From Flavisolibacter longurius (GTDB lineage: Bacteria; Bacteroidota; Bacteroidia; Chitinophagales; Chitinophagaceae): DNA of 64,000 bases. The translations under genes were made by a program, and so were the position numbers. A model generated the notes under the pieces. It was not told the origin of the DNA. It did not search any database and saw only the letters and a program-made list of their open reading frames with translations. The stretch lies in the NCBI GenBank assembly GCA_013327885.1, contig JABUMY010000010.1, forward strand, positions 124,001-188,000, given 5' to 3'. Of the stretch, positions 1 to 8,261 are shown piece by piece; within the stretch, counting starts at the first letter, position 1, and every line of letters starts with the position of its first letter.

Positions 1-173
1 CGGCTGATTCGTTTTTAGACTATTTAAGCAAGCTGCAGATAGAGCCGGGATGCCGGATAAAGATCACCGACAGGCTGGATTATGATGGGTCATTTTCGCT
101 TTCCATTCAAAAAAACACTATACAGGTTTCTGAAAAAGTGGCGAGCAATATCCTGGTGCAACCGGTTAGTTAG
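1..173 (+). CDS. DtxR/MntR-family metal-dependent regulator, C-terminal fragment
   Basis: Only the last 56 residues are in the window, read in the frame beginning at base 3 and ending with TAG at 171-173. The peptide has the pattern of the SH3-like/FeoA domain that closes DtxR/MntR repressors: an LQIEPG turn, a strand pair around DYDGSFSLSI, and the closing SEKVASNILV segment. Known members sense Fe2+ or Mn2+ and repress metal uptake genes; the DNA-binding and metal-binding parts lie outside the window, so the metal cannot be named. Its stop overlaps by 8 bases the stop region of the convergent barrel gene that follows. The assignment rests on the short C-terminal signature, so it is probable rather than certain. 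Confidence 0.7.
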   Translation, partial: ADSFLDYLSKLQIEPGCRIKITDRLDYDGSFSLSIQKNTIQVSEKVASNILVQPVS

Positions 174-1005
174 CCCTTCTTTTTAACGCATTTAAAAAAA
201 GGTATTCAAAGCTAACCATCACGCTGTTTTTTGTCATGCGGTAGATATCGCTGCTCAACTGAAAACGGTAACCTACGTTTAGTTTGGCCGTGCTACTGAA
301 GATAGCCTGCAGCGAAGGTGCCAGGTCTACAAAATGGGTTTCGCCGGGAAGGTTGAAATTCCGTCCACCCAGCAACTCTACGTAAAGATTCAGGTTGGTT
401 TGATCGTAATCTTTGTATTCAACCGGCAATAATAAATACCCCGCAGATAGCGAATAGTTGAGGGCTTGGAAAGCATAGATTCCCTGCAGGGACTTATCCT
501 TTCGTTTTTCATTCAACACTTCATTCCAGCCAACAGTTCCGGAGATTGCCAGCTTGTGCCAAAGCTGTGTAGCGATCAATCCAGCCTGTACACCGCTTTG
601 GTCGCCCATGCCCAGGTTTACCTCGTTATGATTAAGATAATTCCGGCTGTAGGTTCCTGCACCAAAAACTGCCATTCTGAAATGCTTATGCACTTCATCG
701 TTAGATAAAAAACGGTACTTGGCGTAAACTCGTCCACCATCCCATCGCAGGTTTTCCTGCTGCATGTTGGAAAAATTGGCACTGGCTTTTACCATCCATT
801 TTTTACTCAAGCCAAGCGCAACTTCGGGCATATAGCGCTGAATTGTTTTATCCCCATGAACATCCCCATGAAGAATCGCTGCTGCTTTCACCGACACCGA
901 TTGTGCCGGGTTGTTGGATGCTGGTTCGGAATACGGGTAAAGCTCTTGTGCATAGCTGCTGCTAAAAAATACCAAGGCAACAACCAGGAAGCTGATAACT
1001 TTCAT
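166..1005 (-). CDS. Exported outer-membrane beta-barrel-like protein, function unknown
   Basis: The product has 279 residues from the ATG at 1005, chosen because it opens directly with a signal peptide (MKVISFLVVALVFFSSSYAQ); the open frame continues upstream to 1128 but that part reads through a terminator hairpin. After the signal there are alternating hydrophobic/polar strands rich in Tyr, Asn and Gly (for example LNLYVELLGG and LNVGYRFQLS) and an aromatic-rich end, as in small outer-membrane barrels of Bacteroidota. I do not recognise a named family. It is the last gene of a minus-strand run of metal-related exported proteins (two HMA proteins and a HYC_CC_PP protein), so a role in metal handling or efflux at the outer membrane is possible, but only by association. 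Confidence 0.75.
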   Translation of the reverse strand: MKVISFLVVALVFFSSSYAQELYPYSEPASNNPAQSVSVKAAAILHGDVHGDKTIQRYMPEVALGLSKKWMVKASANFSNMQQENLRWDGGRVYAKYRFLSNDEVHKHFRMAVFGAGTYSRNYLNHNEVNLGMGDQSGVQAGLIATQLWHKLAISGTVGWNEVLNEKRKDKSLQGIYAFQALNYSLSAGYLLLPVEYKDYDQTNLNLYVELLGGRNFNLPGETHFVDLAPSLQAIFSSTAKLNVGYRFQLSSDIYRMTKNSVMVSFEYLFLNALKRRAN

Positions 1006-1018
1006 AAAAATGAGAAAA

Positions 1019-1036
1019 GCCCTCCGCGGGGAGGGC
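1019..1036 (-). terminator. Rho-independent terminator after the first HMA gene
   Basis: A perfect 7-bp stem (GCCCTCC at 1019-1025 pairing with GGAGGGC at 1030-1036, 4-base loop) is followed on the minus strand by a T-rich run. It lies between the stop of the HMA gene (1047) and the start of the barrel gene (1005), leaving only 13 bases before that start codon. The + strand also shows a T run on its far side, so it may work in both directions. Confidence 0.7.
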
Positions 1037-1046
1037 CTTTTTAAAA

Positions 1047-1586
1047 TTAAATGATAACATGAAAGACCCGGGATGCCGCTTCGGCACCGGATGAACAACA
1101 TTTTTCCATACGACCGGTTTGCACGCAAGTCATTTTTGTGAGCGATGCGTACTTTTTAAAATCCTTGGCAGAAACAAAAGATTTGTCGACAAGGGAAAGT
1201 GTTACATCACCATTCAGCGACTGGCCTTTTGCGGTGAGAAAATGAAAGGTCTTTCCGCCGATGGCCACGTGGTCGTCTTTCTGCACCTGCAGGTTTTCAA
1301 CCGCAGCCGTGATTTTTAAAGCAGCCACCGAAAAGCCGGCATCCTCCACGGCCTTACTCAGGGCATCAAAATCCACTGTTTCGGCATTCTTAAATGTCAG
1401 ATTGTATTGCTGGTTCTTAATGTCAACAAGGGCTTTTTCCACGAAGGGCACTTTTTCAAGGGCCACTTTCACGGCTTTGGAACACATGGAACAGGTTAAG
1501 CCACTGGCCTGCAGGGATGCCGATTTAAACTGCGCCTGCGCAGCAAAACCCCAAACCAGCAGTATGGCAACAAACAGTTTTTTCAT
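1047..1586 (-). CDS. Exported heavy-metal-associated (HMA) domain protein
   Basis: The product has 179 residues with a signal peptide cut near AQAQ (about residue 19). An HMA fold follows at about residues 22-92, with the metal-binding CxxC at C32 and C35 in the context LTCSMCSKAV, as in CopZ/Atx1-like Cu(I) chaperones and MerP. The second half (about 100-179) is not recognised; it carries C154 and a CC pair at 163-164 that could add a second metal site. Export puts it in the periplasm or on the cell surface, unlike the cytosolic CopZ. It is followed by a terminator and preceded 18 bases upstream by a second HMA protein, with which it is probably co-transcribed. Copper is the likeliest metal but is inferred. 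Confidence 0.85.
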   Translation of the reverse strand: MKKLFVAILLVWGFAAQAQFKSASLQASGLTCSMCSKAVKVALEKVPFVEKALVDIKNQQYNLTFKNAETVDFDALSKAVEDAGFSVAALKITAAVENLQVQKDDHVAIGGKTFHFLTAKGQSLNGDVTLSLVDKSFVSAKDFKKYASLTKMTCVQTGRMEKCCSSGAEAASRVFHVII

Positions 1587-1604
1587 ACTGGAAATTTTTA
1601 AAAG

Positions 1605-2084
1605 TTATGCTTTTTTGCAACAGTCTTTGGTATCGCAGCCGGCTTCTTTGCAGCAGCTCATATCAGGGCTGCATTTACCGTCTTTGGTACAAGCCGCTTT
1701 GGTGCATTTTTCGTGGCTGCAACAGCTATGCGAAGCCGTTTTTGTATCAGTCGCGGCTGTTCTTTCATACTTACAGCACTCGTGCAGGTTGTTGTAGGCT
1801 TCGTCGGTCGCTTTTACGTTTTGCGTATCGTAACCCACACCGGCAACCGCAGTTTCAATTTTAGCGGCATTGGTTGCTTTGCCCGCATATTTCACGGTAA
1901 GCATCTTGGTGTCAGCGCTCCACTCGGCAAAGGTGGCACCGGCGGTTTTTGCGGCTTTTTCGATTTTGTTCTTGCACATACCGCACTCGCCGGACACTTT
2001 TATTTTTTCGGTTTTTGCCTGAGAAAAACCAACAGAAGCAATTGTAATAAAAAAGGAAAGGAAGAAGATTTGAAGCGTTTTCAT
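1605..2084 (-). CDS. Exported HMA-domain protein with a 12-Cys tail
   Basis: The product has 159 residues: a signal peptide (about 1-23), an HMA domain (about 25-95) with CxxC at C34 and C37 in GECGMCKNKI, and a tail from residue 100 to the end that carries 12 Cys, five of them pairs (CC at 103, 121, 144 and 155, among others), separated by Lys, Thr and Ser. The tail resembles a metallothionein-like metal sink rather than a folded domain, and it is unusual to see it fused to an exported HMA unit. The gene sits 18 bases upstream of the other HMA gene and shares its strand. Function is inferred as periplasmic binding of copper or another soft metal. Confidence 0.85.
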   Translation of the reverse strand: MKTLQIFFLSFFITIASVGFSQAKTEKIKVSGECGMCKNKIEKAAKTAGATFAEWSADTKMLTVKYAGKATNAAKIETAVAGVGYDTQNVKATDEAYNNLHECCKYERTAATDTKTASHSCCSHEKCTKAACTKDGKCSPDMSCCKEAGCDTKDCCKKA

Positions 2085-2127
2085 TCTTTTAGAATTTTTG
2101 TTTGAAGAAATAGAATAGAGAAAAAGA

Positions 2128-2141
2128 GCAACAGGTGTTGC
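2128..2141 (-). terminator. Terminator-like hairpin after the HYC_CC_PP gene
   Basis: GCAAC at 2128-2132 pairs with GTTGC at 2137-2141 around a 4-base loop, and on the minus strand it is followed by TCTTTTTCTC. It lies 30-43 bases past the stop of the gene at 2171. The stem is short, so partial read-through into the HMA genes is likely. Confidence 0.5.
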
Positions 2142-2170
2142 CAGGTTGATTGCAGAAGAAAAACCCTATT

Positions 2171-2557
2171 CTAAATTCTGAAAACGCGGTTATGCAGGTA
2201 CGTATCTTGTTTGCTTAACGGTGGGCCGTGGGCAACAGGCTCTTCCGTTGCAAGTTGAAAAACAGGCGTTGTAAAAAGGTAGTTGACGGTAATGACAGCA
2301 GGTAAATGAAGGGAAAAATCTGCGGTGAGTTGCTTGGCATACGTGTGGTCAACATCCAGTTTTACCACCTTTACTTCGTCTTTACAGCAGCCATCACTGT
2401 CGGTGGTAGGCATGCCGCATTTACCGCATTCTTTGGTATCGGATTCGCCCCACTCCATGCCATTCAGCCTGTCCATGCAATAATGGACAGAAACCACAAA
2501 TCCCGTACTTACGGTAAAATATACGAGGAGTGCTATGGTGACCAGGAGATTTTTCAT
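2171..2557 (-). CDS. HYC_CC_PP family small exported protein
   Basis: The product has 128 residues with an N-terminal hydrophobic segment (about 1-22) that is a signal peptide or anchor. It shows the three marks that give the family its name: HYC at 25-27, a CC pair at 57-58, and a late PP inside HGPPLSKQD at about 109-117; C44 and C47 form an added CxxC. Family members are common in Bacteroidota next to HMA proteins and copper exporters, but their biochemical role is not established. Here too it is upstream of two HMA genes on the same strand, which supports a link to metal stress. Confidence 0.85.
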   Translation of the reverse strand: MKNLLVTIALLVYFTVSTGFVVSVHYCMDRLNGMEWGESDTKECGKCGMPTTDSDGCCKDEVKVVKLDVDHTYAKQLTADFSLHLPAVITVNYLFTTPVFQLATEEPVAHGPPLSKQDTYLHNRVFRI

Positions 2558-2616
2558 TCCTGATGCAAATATAGAAAAGCCTGCTGCAAACCAGAACGGT
2601 TTTTAGGATAAGCGGT

Positions 2617-4689
2617 TTAATTAACAAAAGCCCAATAGATACCAAAGCGGAAAACCATTGTGGGAAGCAAGTAACCCGAGGCGGCTATGTTGTGCCGGTT
2701 AAAACCAAAGCCGCCACCACCCAGATTGGCCGTGTGCAGGTTTTCGAGCCGAACAAATCCTTTGAAAGAACGGATGCGGAAGTGAAGGAAGGCATGTACT
2801 TCGGGACGGTTGCTGATGGTGAGAGTATCCTGGTAGAAGAATTGTCCTAAAACAGGCGAATAATTATCTGCTTTGAAAGGCGTGCTGTAACGGACCTCCA
2901 AACCGGTTGAAAGGTTCAGGTTGCGGAAAAACTTTCCTTCAAACGCCAGTATGTTTCGTGTAAACAGTAGCGGAAAGTTTACCTCTGCCCCACCTGCTTT
3001 TTGCTGTACATGCACTTCGGATTGCAGGTTAAGGCGTCGGCTCAGCCGGAAGGTTTTGGCGCCACTCACCCGCAACACGTTGAACAAAGCGCTTTCCTGC
3101 CGCAATTGCCGAAAGCCGTTCATGTACAGGTAATTGGTCACTACGTAATAATCGCCTTTTAACTGTACGGCCAGTTTCGGTAAATAATAAGAGGCAAAAA
3201 AATGAATGGTGTTTTCCTTCGAAAAATCCTTTCGTTCATCCAGGTAAAAAGCGCTTCGCTGGTCGTAGATAAATGAAGGCGAGCGGTTGACGTTTTGAAA
3301 GCCGATCTGCAGGGTCCCAAGGTCCTGGCTCAGCAAGCGCTGCAGGCTGACGTATGCATGGTAGTCACCTAGGTTATCGCCTGCAAGGTGCAAACGCCCC
3401 GACGCATTAATGTCCCATTTCTGGTTGCGGGTACGGTTGCGGTACTCGCCATGGCCAATGATATTGTAAAGTGAAGCATCGCCACGAGCCAGGTAGCCTT
3501 TTATCAATTGCAGCTCGGCGCCAAGCTTGATGAACTGCTGCAAGTTGTTGGCATCCGGAAACTGGTAGATGGAAAAATCATTGCTTATCTCCTGCCAGCG
3601 GTCCTGAAGAAAAACAGAATCTCCTGGCTGAAAAAAGATGCCATAATTACGCATGTAATAACCTGTATCCGGTGTGTTTTGTGCTTCGGATGATTGCAGG
3701 TCCTGGAATGTATAGCTCGACCGGGTAAACCGAAGATTGTGCTCAAATCGTACCCGCGGGTAAAAAAGAGGGATCACCGTTGAATCTGTTACCAGCGAAT
3801 CTTTTCGGCCCAAGTCGTATTGCTGGCGCATAAAAAAATTCGTTTCATTTTCCTTGCGGCCTGTACTAAACGAATTGCTGAATACACTGGCCCGTATGTT
3901 TGGACTCCCTCCTAAAATCGTAGGAATGGTAAACCGCCGTTCATAAGAAGGGTCATTCAGGTAATCCTGGTCCATAAAGATGCCGCCACTTTCCCCTGCA
4001 TTCATTTTGTTTTGCAGGAAAACAAAATAGTTGTTGTACCGCCGGTTGGGCGACTGGTACCAGGATGCCAACTGGATATTTCCATGGTTGTTTCGCTGGT
4101 TGCGAAACTGTCCCGGAGCGGTGATCAGCCGGTAGTTAAAGCTGGCATTCCAATGCGGTTTTATATTTTGCGTGTGCAGCACTTCTATGATCTGTTCGGT
4201 GCCGGTAGCCACCATAAACCCAAGTTCGGTGTATGGTCGGGGCGTGTTATAGAACCGTGTGTTCTGAAGGTTCCATTTGTACACATCCAAGGAATGAAAA
4301 CCCGGGTCCCAGCCAATGCGGGCTGGCATCGTAAACAACAGCGACCGCGTGGCCGAACCAGTGTTACCAAGGTAAAGATGCGTAGCCGGTATAGGAAAAC
4401 GAGTGGTGTAGTCGCGAATAGACGTATCGAAAGAGGTAGGGCGAACCGTGTTGAACGAAAAGACCTGCACCTTCAGGCTGTCATCGCTGTAATCGCGGCG
4501 CTCCACGCCTTCTCTACCGGCCGAATCGGAATTGGCACCGCGTATTTGCGTGCCACCTGGATCTAGTCCCGGTACCGGCCGCTGGCCCGGCAAACCACCC
4601 GGCCGAATAACCGGCCGCTGGGCAGGCAGGCTGCTAGCCAAGATTAAGAAGAACAGTAAAAAAATGGTATGCCGAAACAGCTTTCTCAC
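2617..4689 (-). CDS. Putative outer-membrane porin (Porin_10 type)
   Basis: The product has 690 residues, beginning at a GTG codon (4687-4689) because no ATG precedes the signal peptide (MRKLFRHTIFLLFFLILASS, ending near PAQ). A Pro/Gly/Arg-rich linker follows to about residue 60, then a long run of amphipathic strands with many Tyr, Phe and Asn to the C-terminus, as in the 'putative porin' family of Bacteroidota. It should form a large beta-barrel in the outer membrane; its substrate is unknown. It begins 10 bases after the stop of the purine nucleoside phosphorylase gene, so the two are probably co-transcribed, a pairing that does not by itself show a shared pathway. Confidence 0.85.
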   Translation of the reverse strand: MRKLFRHTIFLLFFLILASSLPAQRPVIRPGGLPGQRPVPGLDPGGTQIRGANSDSAGREGVERRDYSDDSLKVQVFSFNTVRPTSFDTSIRDYTTRFPIPATHLYLGNTGSATRSLLFTMPARIGWDPGFHSLDVYKWNLQNTRFYNTPRPYTELGFMVATGTEQIIEVLHTQNIKPHWNASFNYRLITAPGQFRNQRNNHGNIQLASWYQSPNRRYNNYFVFLQNKMNAGESGGIFMDQDYLNDPSYERRFTIPTILGGSPNIRASVFSNSFSTGRKENETNFFMRQQYDLGRKDSLVTDSTVIPLFYPRVRFEHNLRFTRSSYTFQDLQSSEAQNTPDTGYYMRNYGIFFQPGDSVFLQDRWQEISNDFSIYQFPDANNLQQFIKLGAELQLIKGYLARGDASLYNIIGHGEYRNRTRNQKWDINASGRLHLAGDNLGDYHAYVSLQRLLSQDLGTLQIGFQNVNRSPSFIYDQRSAFYLDERKDFSKENTIHFFASYYLPKLAVQLKGDYYVVTNYLYMNGFRQLRQESALFNVLRVSGAKTFRLSRRLNLQSEVHVQQKAGGAEVNFPLLFTRNILAFEGKFFRNLNLSTGLEVRYSTPFKADNYSPVLGQFFYQDTLTISNRPEVHAFLHFRIRSFKGFVRLENLHTANLGGGGFGFNRHNIAASGYLLPTMVFRFGIYWAFVN

Positions 4690-4699
4690 CTTTTCTTTA

Positions 4700-5518
4700 T
4701 TAGAGGGAGGCGATCATTTCGCGGATGATGGCCGAAAATTTGGGCTCGGCTTCTTTAGCCGCCTGCAGCACTTCGTCGTGGGTGATCACATTGTCTTCTT
4801 CGCGGATGCCGACATCGGTGATCACACTCATCGCAAAAACGGCCATTCCCATATGCGAAGCTGCGATCACTTCCTGCACAGTACTCATACCAACGGCATG
4901 GGCGCCTAAAATGCGGATCAGCATATACTCGGCACGGGTTTCAAACGTAGGTCCAGTTACGCCAAAATAAACTCCTTCTTTCAGGTCGATCTGCAAACGA
5001 TTGGCAATCTCTTTTGCTCTTTGTATCAGCTCTTTCCGGTACGGTTCGCTCATGTCGGTAAAGCGGGGCCCCAGCCTGGTGTCATTTGGTCCCAGCAACG
5101 GATTGGGCGTAGCAAACGAAATGTGATCGGTGATGATCATCAGGTCGCCAACTTTCATGCCTTCGCCAACACCACCGGCGGCATTTGAGATCAGAACGGT
5201 TTCAACACCTAAAAATTTCATGACGCGGATAGGGAAAACAACATCTTCGGGTGAATACCCCTCGTAATAATGAAAGCGTCCTGCCATGGCAATCACGGGC
5301 TTGCCAGCGATAGTACCAAAGATCAGTTTTCCATGATGACCTTCCACGGTTGATACCGGGAAATGCGGGATCTCTTCGTAAGGGATTTGGTGTTCGACAT
5401 TTATCTCCTGGGTAAAATTGCCAAGCCCGGAGCCCAGCACCACACCAATCTTTGCGCCGGCTGTATTATACGACTGCAGGAACTGTGAAGCTTCAACAAG
5501 TTTATCGTAGGTATTCAT
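4700..5518 (-). CDS. punA: Purine nucleoside phosphorylase (PNP/MTAP family 2)
   Basis: The product has 272 residues, the usual size of trimeric PNPs. It splits purine nucleosides (mainly guanosine and inosine) with phosphate to give the free base and ribose-1-phosphate in the cytosol. Visible motifs are the phosphate-binding GSGLGNF at 29-35, the SNAAGGV loop at 111-117, and the base-binding GPTFETRAEY at 189-198 followed by MSTVQEVIAA at 211-220, which are diagnostic of the family. The ATG at 5516-5518 gives the normal N-terminus. The porin gene follows after 10 bases. Confidence 0.95.
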   Translation of the reverse strand: MNTYDKLVEASQFLQSYNTAGAKIGVVLGSGLGNFTQEINVEHQIPYEEIPHFPVSTVEGHHGKLIFGTIAGKPVIAMAGRFHYYEGYSPEDVVFPIRVMKFLGVETVLISNAAGGVGEGMKVGDLMIITDHISFATPNPLLGPNDTRLGPRFTDMSEPYRKELIQRAKEIANRLQIDLKEGVYFGVTGPTFETRAEYMLIRILGAHAVGMSTVQEVIAASHMGMAVFAMSVITDVGIREEDNVITHDEVLQAAKEAEPKFSAIIREMIASL

Positions 5519-5707
5519 TGCGGCAAAGATAGCCGCCGGGACTTTACATATGGTTTATGATTCTCTTAATATTAGTGGTTTGGAAACCATTTCGAATGCA
5601 AAGACTTTCAGAATTTGATGACGGGAATAATATTGGATGAAGAGTGGGAAATACTTACAACAACTAAACTTGATAGTTCCTTGGAATAGTTACTGTTCCT
5701 TCTCATT

Positions 5708-5944
5708 TTATACGTTGCTCTTCTTTTTAAGTTTTTCTAAATTCTGCAAGAGCAAAAGAAAACAAATCAGTGCAAAAAAGCGGCTGGTTGATTCAGTATC
5801 GATAACAGCGTCTGCCAGAAAGAAAGCCGTGCAACCTACAAGCAACGGAATTCTCCATTTCAACCATCTGTCTTGTAACACAATGACCACTAGCCAAAGT
5901 AAAATGGCAAGCATTAAAACAAAGAGGATTGATGAATCATTCAT
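5708..5944 (-). CDS. Small hypothetical membrane protein
   Basis: A 78-residue product with about three hydrophobic segments (roughly 5-24, 32-48 and 55-70) and a basic end (LEKLKKKSNV). I do not recognise it. The composition and positive-inside pattern are convincing for a small inner-membrane protein, while the opposite-strand frame over the same bases has no such character. It lies alone between punA and the RmuC-like gene, 48 bases past the stop of the latter. The local DNA is AT-richer than its neighbours. Confidence 0.5.
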   Translation of the reverse strand: MNDSSILFVLMLAILLWLVVIVLQDRWLKWRIPLLVGCTAFFLADAVIDTESTSRFFALICFLLLLQNLEKLKKKSNV

Positions 5945-5992
5945 AACAAAATGATTTTATTGGTTGGCTTGCCAAAAGATACAATCCTTTTT

Positions 5993-7201
5993 TCACTTGT
6001 AAAGCTCCAGCCCATTCAGCAAGCCGGAAAGGGATTCGTTTTGTAAATGGATGCCCTTGGCACTGACCTCCGTTTCAATCCTGCCATGTTCTGTTTCCAG
6101 CTCTTTTGTATTGATAGCCTTTGCCCGTTTTTCTTGCGGCGGATTTAGCTTTTCAGATTTTTCAAACTCCAGTACTTTTTCGTGTATGTCGGTCGGCAGG
6201 CTGTTCTCGCATTTGTAGGCCAGCTCAATAAACTGCCGTGCAAAAAATGCATCGATCTGTATACGACGTTTCGACAGGTGCGCAAACTTGCCAATGATGC
6301 GACAGATGTTTTCCCGTTCTTCTGGGCTTAGCTGCTCCGCAAATTCGTAATCTTCAATCCGGCAAAGCGAAAGGATCAAAGGTTCCAGCACATCTACCGA
6401 AACAATGTATACATCGTAATCGGCCATGTTGTACACAAACTGGTTTACAACCGGCAGCGTGTTGGCCGGTACCACCAGGAAAACGTCTTTTTTCACGCCT
6501 TCGATCTTTGCATACTTCCGGGCCGCTTCAGCCTGTGCTTTCAGGTATTGCGGAAAGTTTTTAAGGTCTTCACCGGCCGGGCTTTTGGCATCAAACACCA
6601 CAAATTCATCGCAGATCTGCAGCGTGTTATCGGGTTCGCCTCGAAATGGCGCCTTCTCCACGTAGTTGAGCGTGTGCTTCTGGCAGATCAATTTCATCCG
6701 GCCTTGTACATCGCTTTGGTGAAGGGCCCAGGTTTCTTTCAACGCCTGTATTCGCTTTACTTCCTCCGCATGTTTTTCCTGCAGTTCCCTGGTGCGTTCT
6801 TCCTGCAGTTGTTGGCGCAATCCCTGCAACGAAACAATCTCCTCGGAATATTTTTGCTGGCGAAAAGCTTCTTCCTGTTTAAGTTGAACTACCTCCTCCC
6901 TTGTTACCTGCAGGTCACGCTGGCAAGCCTGCAACCGTTCTTTCAGTAGTGCTAATTCAGAGCTTTGATGCAGGAATTGTCCATCGAGATTGCGTTTGTT
7001 TTCCAGCGCAACGGTCAACTGCAGGTGGGAAGAAGCGAGGTTTTGCTCCGAAACAGCCAGTTCGTTCTGCAGGCTTCCCAAAGCAGCGGCGGTATCCACC
7101 AGTTGATTGCGAACACTCCCCCATCCAAAAAGCCGGTCCCAAAAAGATAGCTCTTTTACCTTGTCGATAAACGTTCTGACGGTTTGAATGGGATAACTCA
7201 T
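5993..7201 (-). CDS. RmuC-like coiled-coil protein with nuclease-type domain
   Basis: The product has 402 residues: residues about 35-165 form a long coiled coil (Gln, Glu, Leu rich heptads), and residues about 175-330 form a globular part with VVFDAKSP at 202-208, which matches the D-x-K core of the PD-(D/E)XK fold seen in RmuC. RmuC homologues limit DNA inversion at short inverted repeats. Unlike typical RmuC there is no N-terminal membrane anchor, and the final ~70 residues are charged and unrecognised. The gene seems to be transcribed alone. The RmuC label is a family-level guess; a structural coiled-coil protein with an inactive nuclease domain is the alternative. Confidence 0.65.
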   Translation of the reverse strand: MSYPIQTVRTFIDKVKELSFWDRLFGWGSVRNQLVDTAAALGSLQNELAVSEQNLASSHLQLTVALENKRNLDGQFLHQSSELALLKERLQACQRDLQVTREEVVQLKQEEAFRQQKYSEEIVSLQGLRQQLQEERTRELQEKHAEEVKRIQALKETWALHQSDVQGRMKLICQKHTLNYVEKAPFRGEPDNTLQICDEFVVFDAKSPAGEDLKNFPQYLKAQAEAARKYAKIEGVKKDVFLVVPANTLPVVNQFVYNMADYDVYIVSVDVLEPLILSLCRIEDYEFAEQLSPEERENICRIIGKFAHLSKRRIQIDAFFARQFIELAYKCENSLPTDIHEKVLEFEKSEKLNPPQEKRAKAINTKELETEHGRIETEVSAKGIHLQNESLSGLLNGLELYK

Positions 7202-7319
7202 GCCTTTGGATTTGGGTTAGCGTATAACAATTAAAGATGCGGAAATCGACGAAGGGTTGCAAAACGGTACCGGAGTTTTAATAAACTATCTTCTTTGCCC
7301 ATTGCCAATTGCTAATTGA

Positions 7320-7715
7320 CTATTGGCCATTTGGCTCAATCAGGTCCCAAAGATTTCCATAAAGATCTTTAAAGACCGTTACCGTGCCGTATGCTTCCGT
7401 TGTGGGTTCCCGAACGAATTCAACGCCTTTTTCCCGGTAATTGTTGTAATCACGCCAAATATCATCGGTATGCAGAAACAGGAAAACACGTCCGCCGCTT
7501 TGGTTGCCAACAAATTTTTTCTGTTCGTCGGTAGCGGCTTTGGCTAGCAACAGCGAAAAACCTCCCTCGCCTTTTGGCTTAACCACCACCCAACGCTTGG
7601 TTTCGCTCATGTGCTTATCTTCTGCCAGGCTAAACCCGAAAACGTCTGTATAAAAGCGAATAGCCTCGTCATAATCAGCCACCAGTAAAGCTATTTGGAC
7701 AATGCGTTGGTTCAT
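7320..7715 (-). CDS. VOC (glyoxalase/dioxygenase fold) family protein
   Basis: The product has 131 residues from the ATG at 7715 (MNQRIVQIALLV); an open frame runs further upstream but lacks family similarity and crosses the divergent GNAT start region. The sequence carries the two beta-alpha-beta-beta-beta modules of the VOC fold, with DYDEAIRFYTDVFGF in the first and the closing KDLYGNLWDLIEP strand with its metal-ligand-type Glu. Family members include glyoxalase I, dioxygenases and antibiotic-binding proteins; the substrate here cannot be read. Its 3' end abuts a short degenerate repeat at about 7289-7320. Confidence 0.85.
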   Translation of the reverse strand: MNQRIVQIALLVADYDEAIRFYTDVFGFSLAEDKHMSETKRWVVVKPKGEGGFSLLLAKAATDEQKKFVGNQSGGRVFLFLHTDDIWRDYNNYREKGVEFVREPTTEAYGTVTVFKDLYGNLWDLIEPNGQ

Positions 7716-7796
7716 GGAAAGTTGTTGGCTGCAAAGAAAGGAAGAATTCAACTGCTGGCCGAACAGCTTCCCAGTTTTCAAGTGTAGATTTAAGTT

Positions 7797-8255
7797 ATGC
7801 ATTACCGCACAGCCCTGGCCAGTGATATTCCACAAATACAGCAGATACGGCATGCTGTGAAGGAAAATGTTTTGTCCCATCCTTCGCTGGTCACCGATGA
7901 AGACTGTCTGCGCTACCTCACGCAACGCGGAAAAGGATGGGTTTGTGAAACGGACAATAGGTTGGTAGGCTTTGCCATTGCCGATTTGCAGGATCACAAT
8001 ATCTGGGCGCTTTTTCTACTGCCCGAATATGAAGGCCAGGGAATTGGCCGGCAACTCCACTACCGCATGCTGGAATGGTATTTCAGCCAAACTCGAGAAA
8101 CTGTTTGGCTAAGCACAGGCAAACAAACAAGGGCGGAGAAATTTTACGGGAGACTGGGCTGGAAAGAAACCGGACCCTATGGCAACGGAGAGACCAGGTT
8201 TGAAATGTCGTTTGCGGATTGGCAAAAACTAAACAGGAAGCAGCAAAAGGGCTGA
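7797..8255 (+). CDS. GNAT family N-acetyltransferase
   Basis: The product has 152 residues. The acetyl-CoA pyrophosphate loop appears as EGQGIGRQL at about 79-87 after the LFLLPEYEG strand, and the N-terminal part (ALASDIPQIQQIR) is the usual first strand-helix of the fold. It transfers an acetyl group from acetyl-CoA to an amine of unknown identity. It is divergent from the VOC gene and convergent with the MATE gene, whose stop lies 7 bases away, so it is a single-gene unit. Confidence 0.9.
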   Translation: MHYRTALASDIPQIQQIRHAVKENVLSHPSLVTDEDCLRYLTQRGKGWVCETDNRLVGFAIADLQDHNIWALFLLPEYEGQGIGRQLHYRMLEWYFSQTRETVWLSTGKQTRAEKFYGRLGWKETGPYGNGETRFEMSFADWQKLNRKQQKG

Positions 8256-8261
8256 ATAGAG

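Noticed and set aside
1261-1797. A 178-codon + strand frame over the two HMA genes
   Set aside because: It runs opposite to two genes with signal peptides and CxxC motifs, so it is a shadow frame.
5637-5954. A 105-codon + strand frame over the small membrane gene
   Set aside because: It is rich in Ser and Lys without a fold pattern; the minus-strand frame has clear membrane segments.
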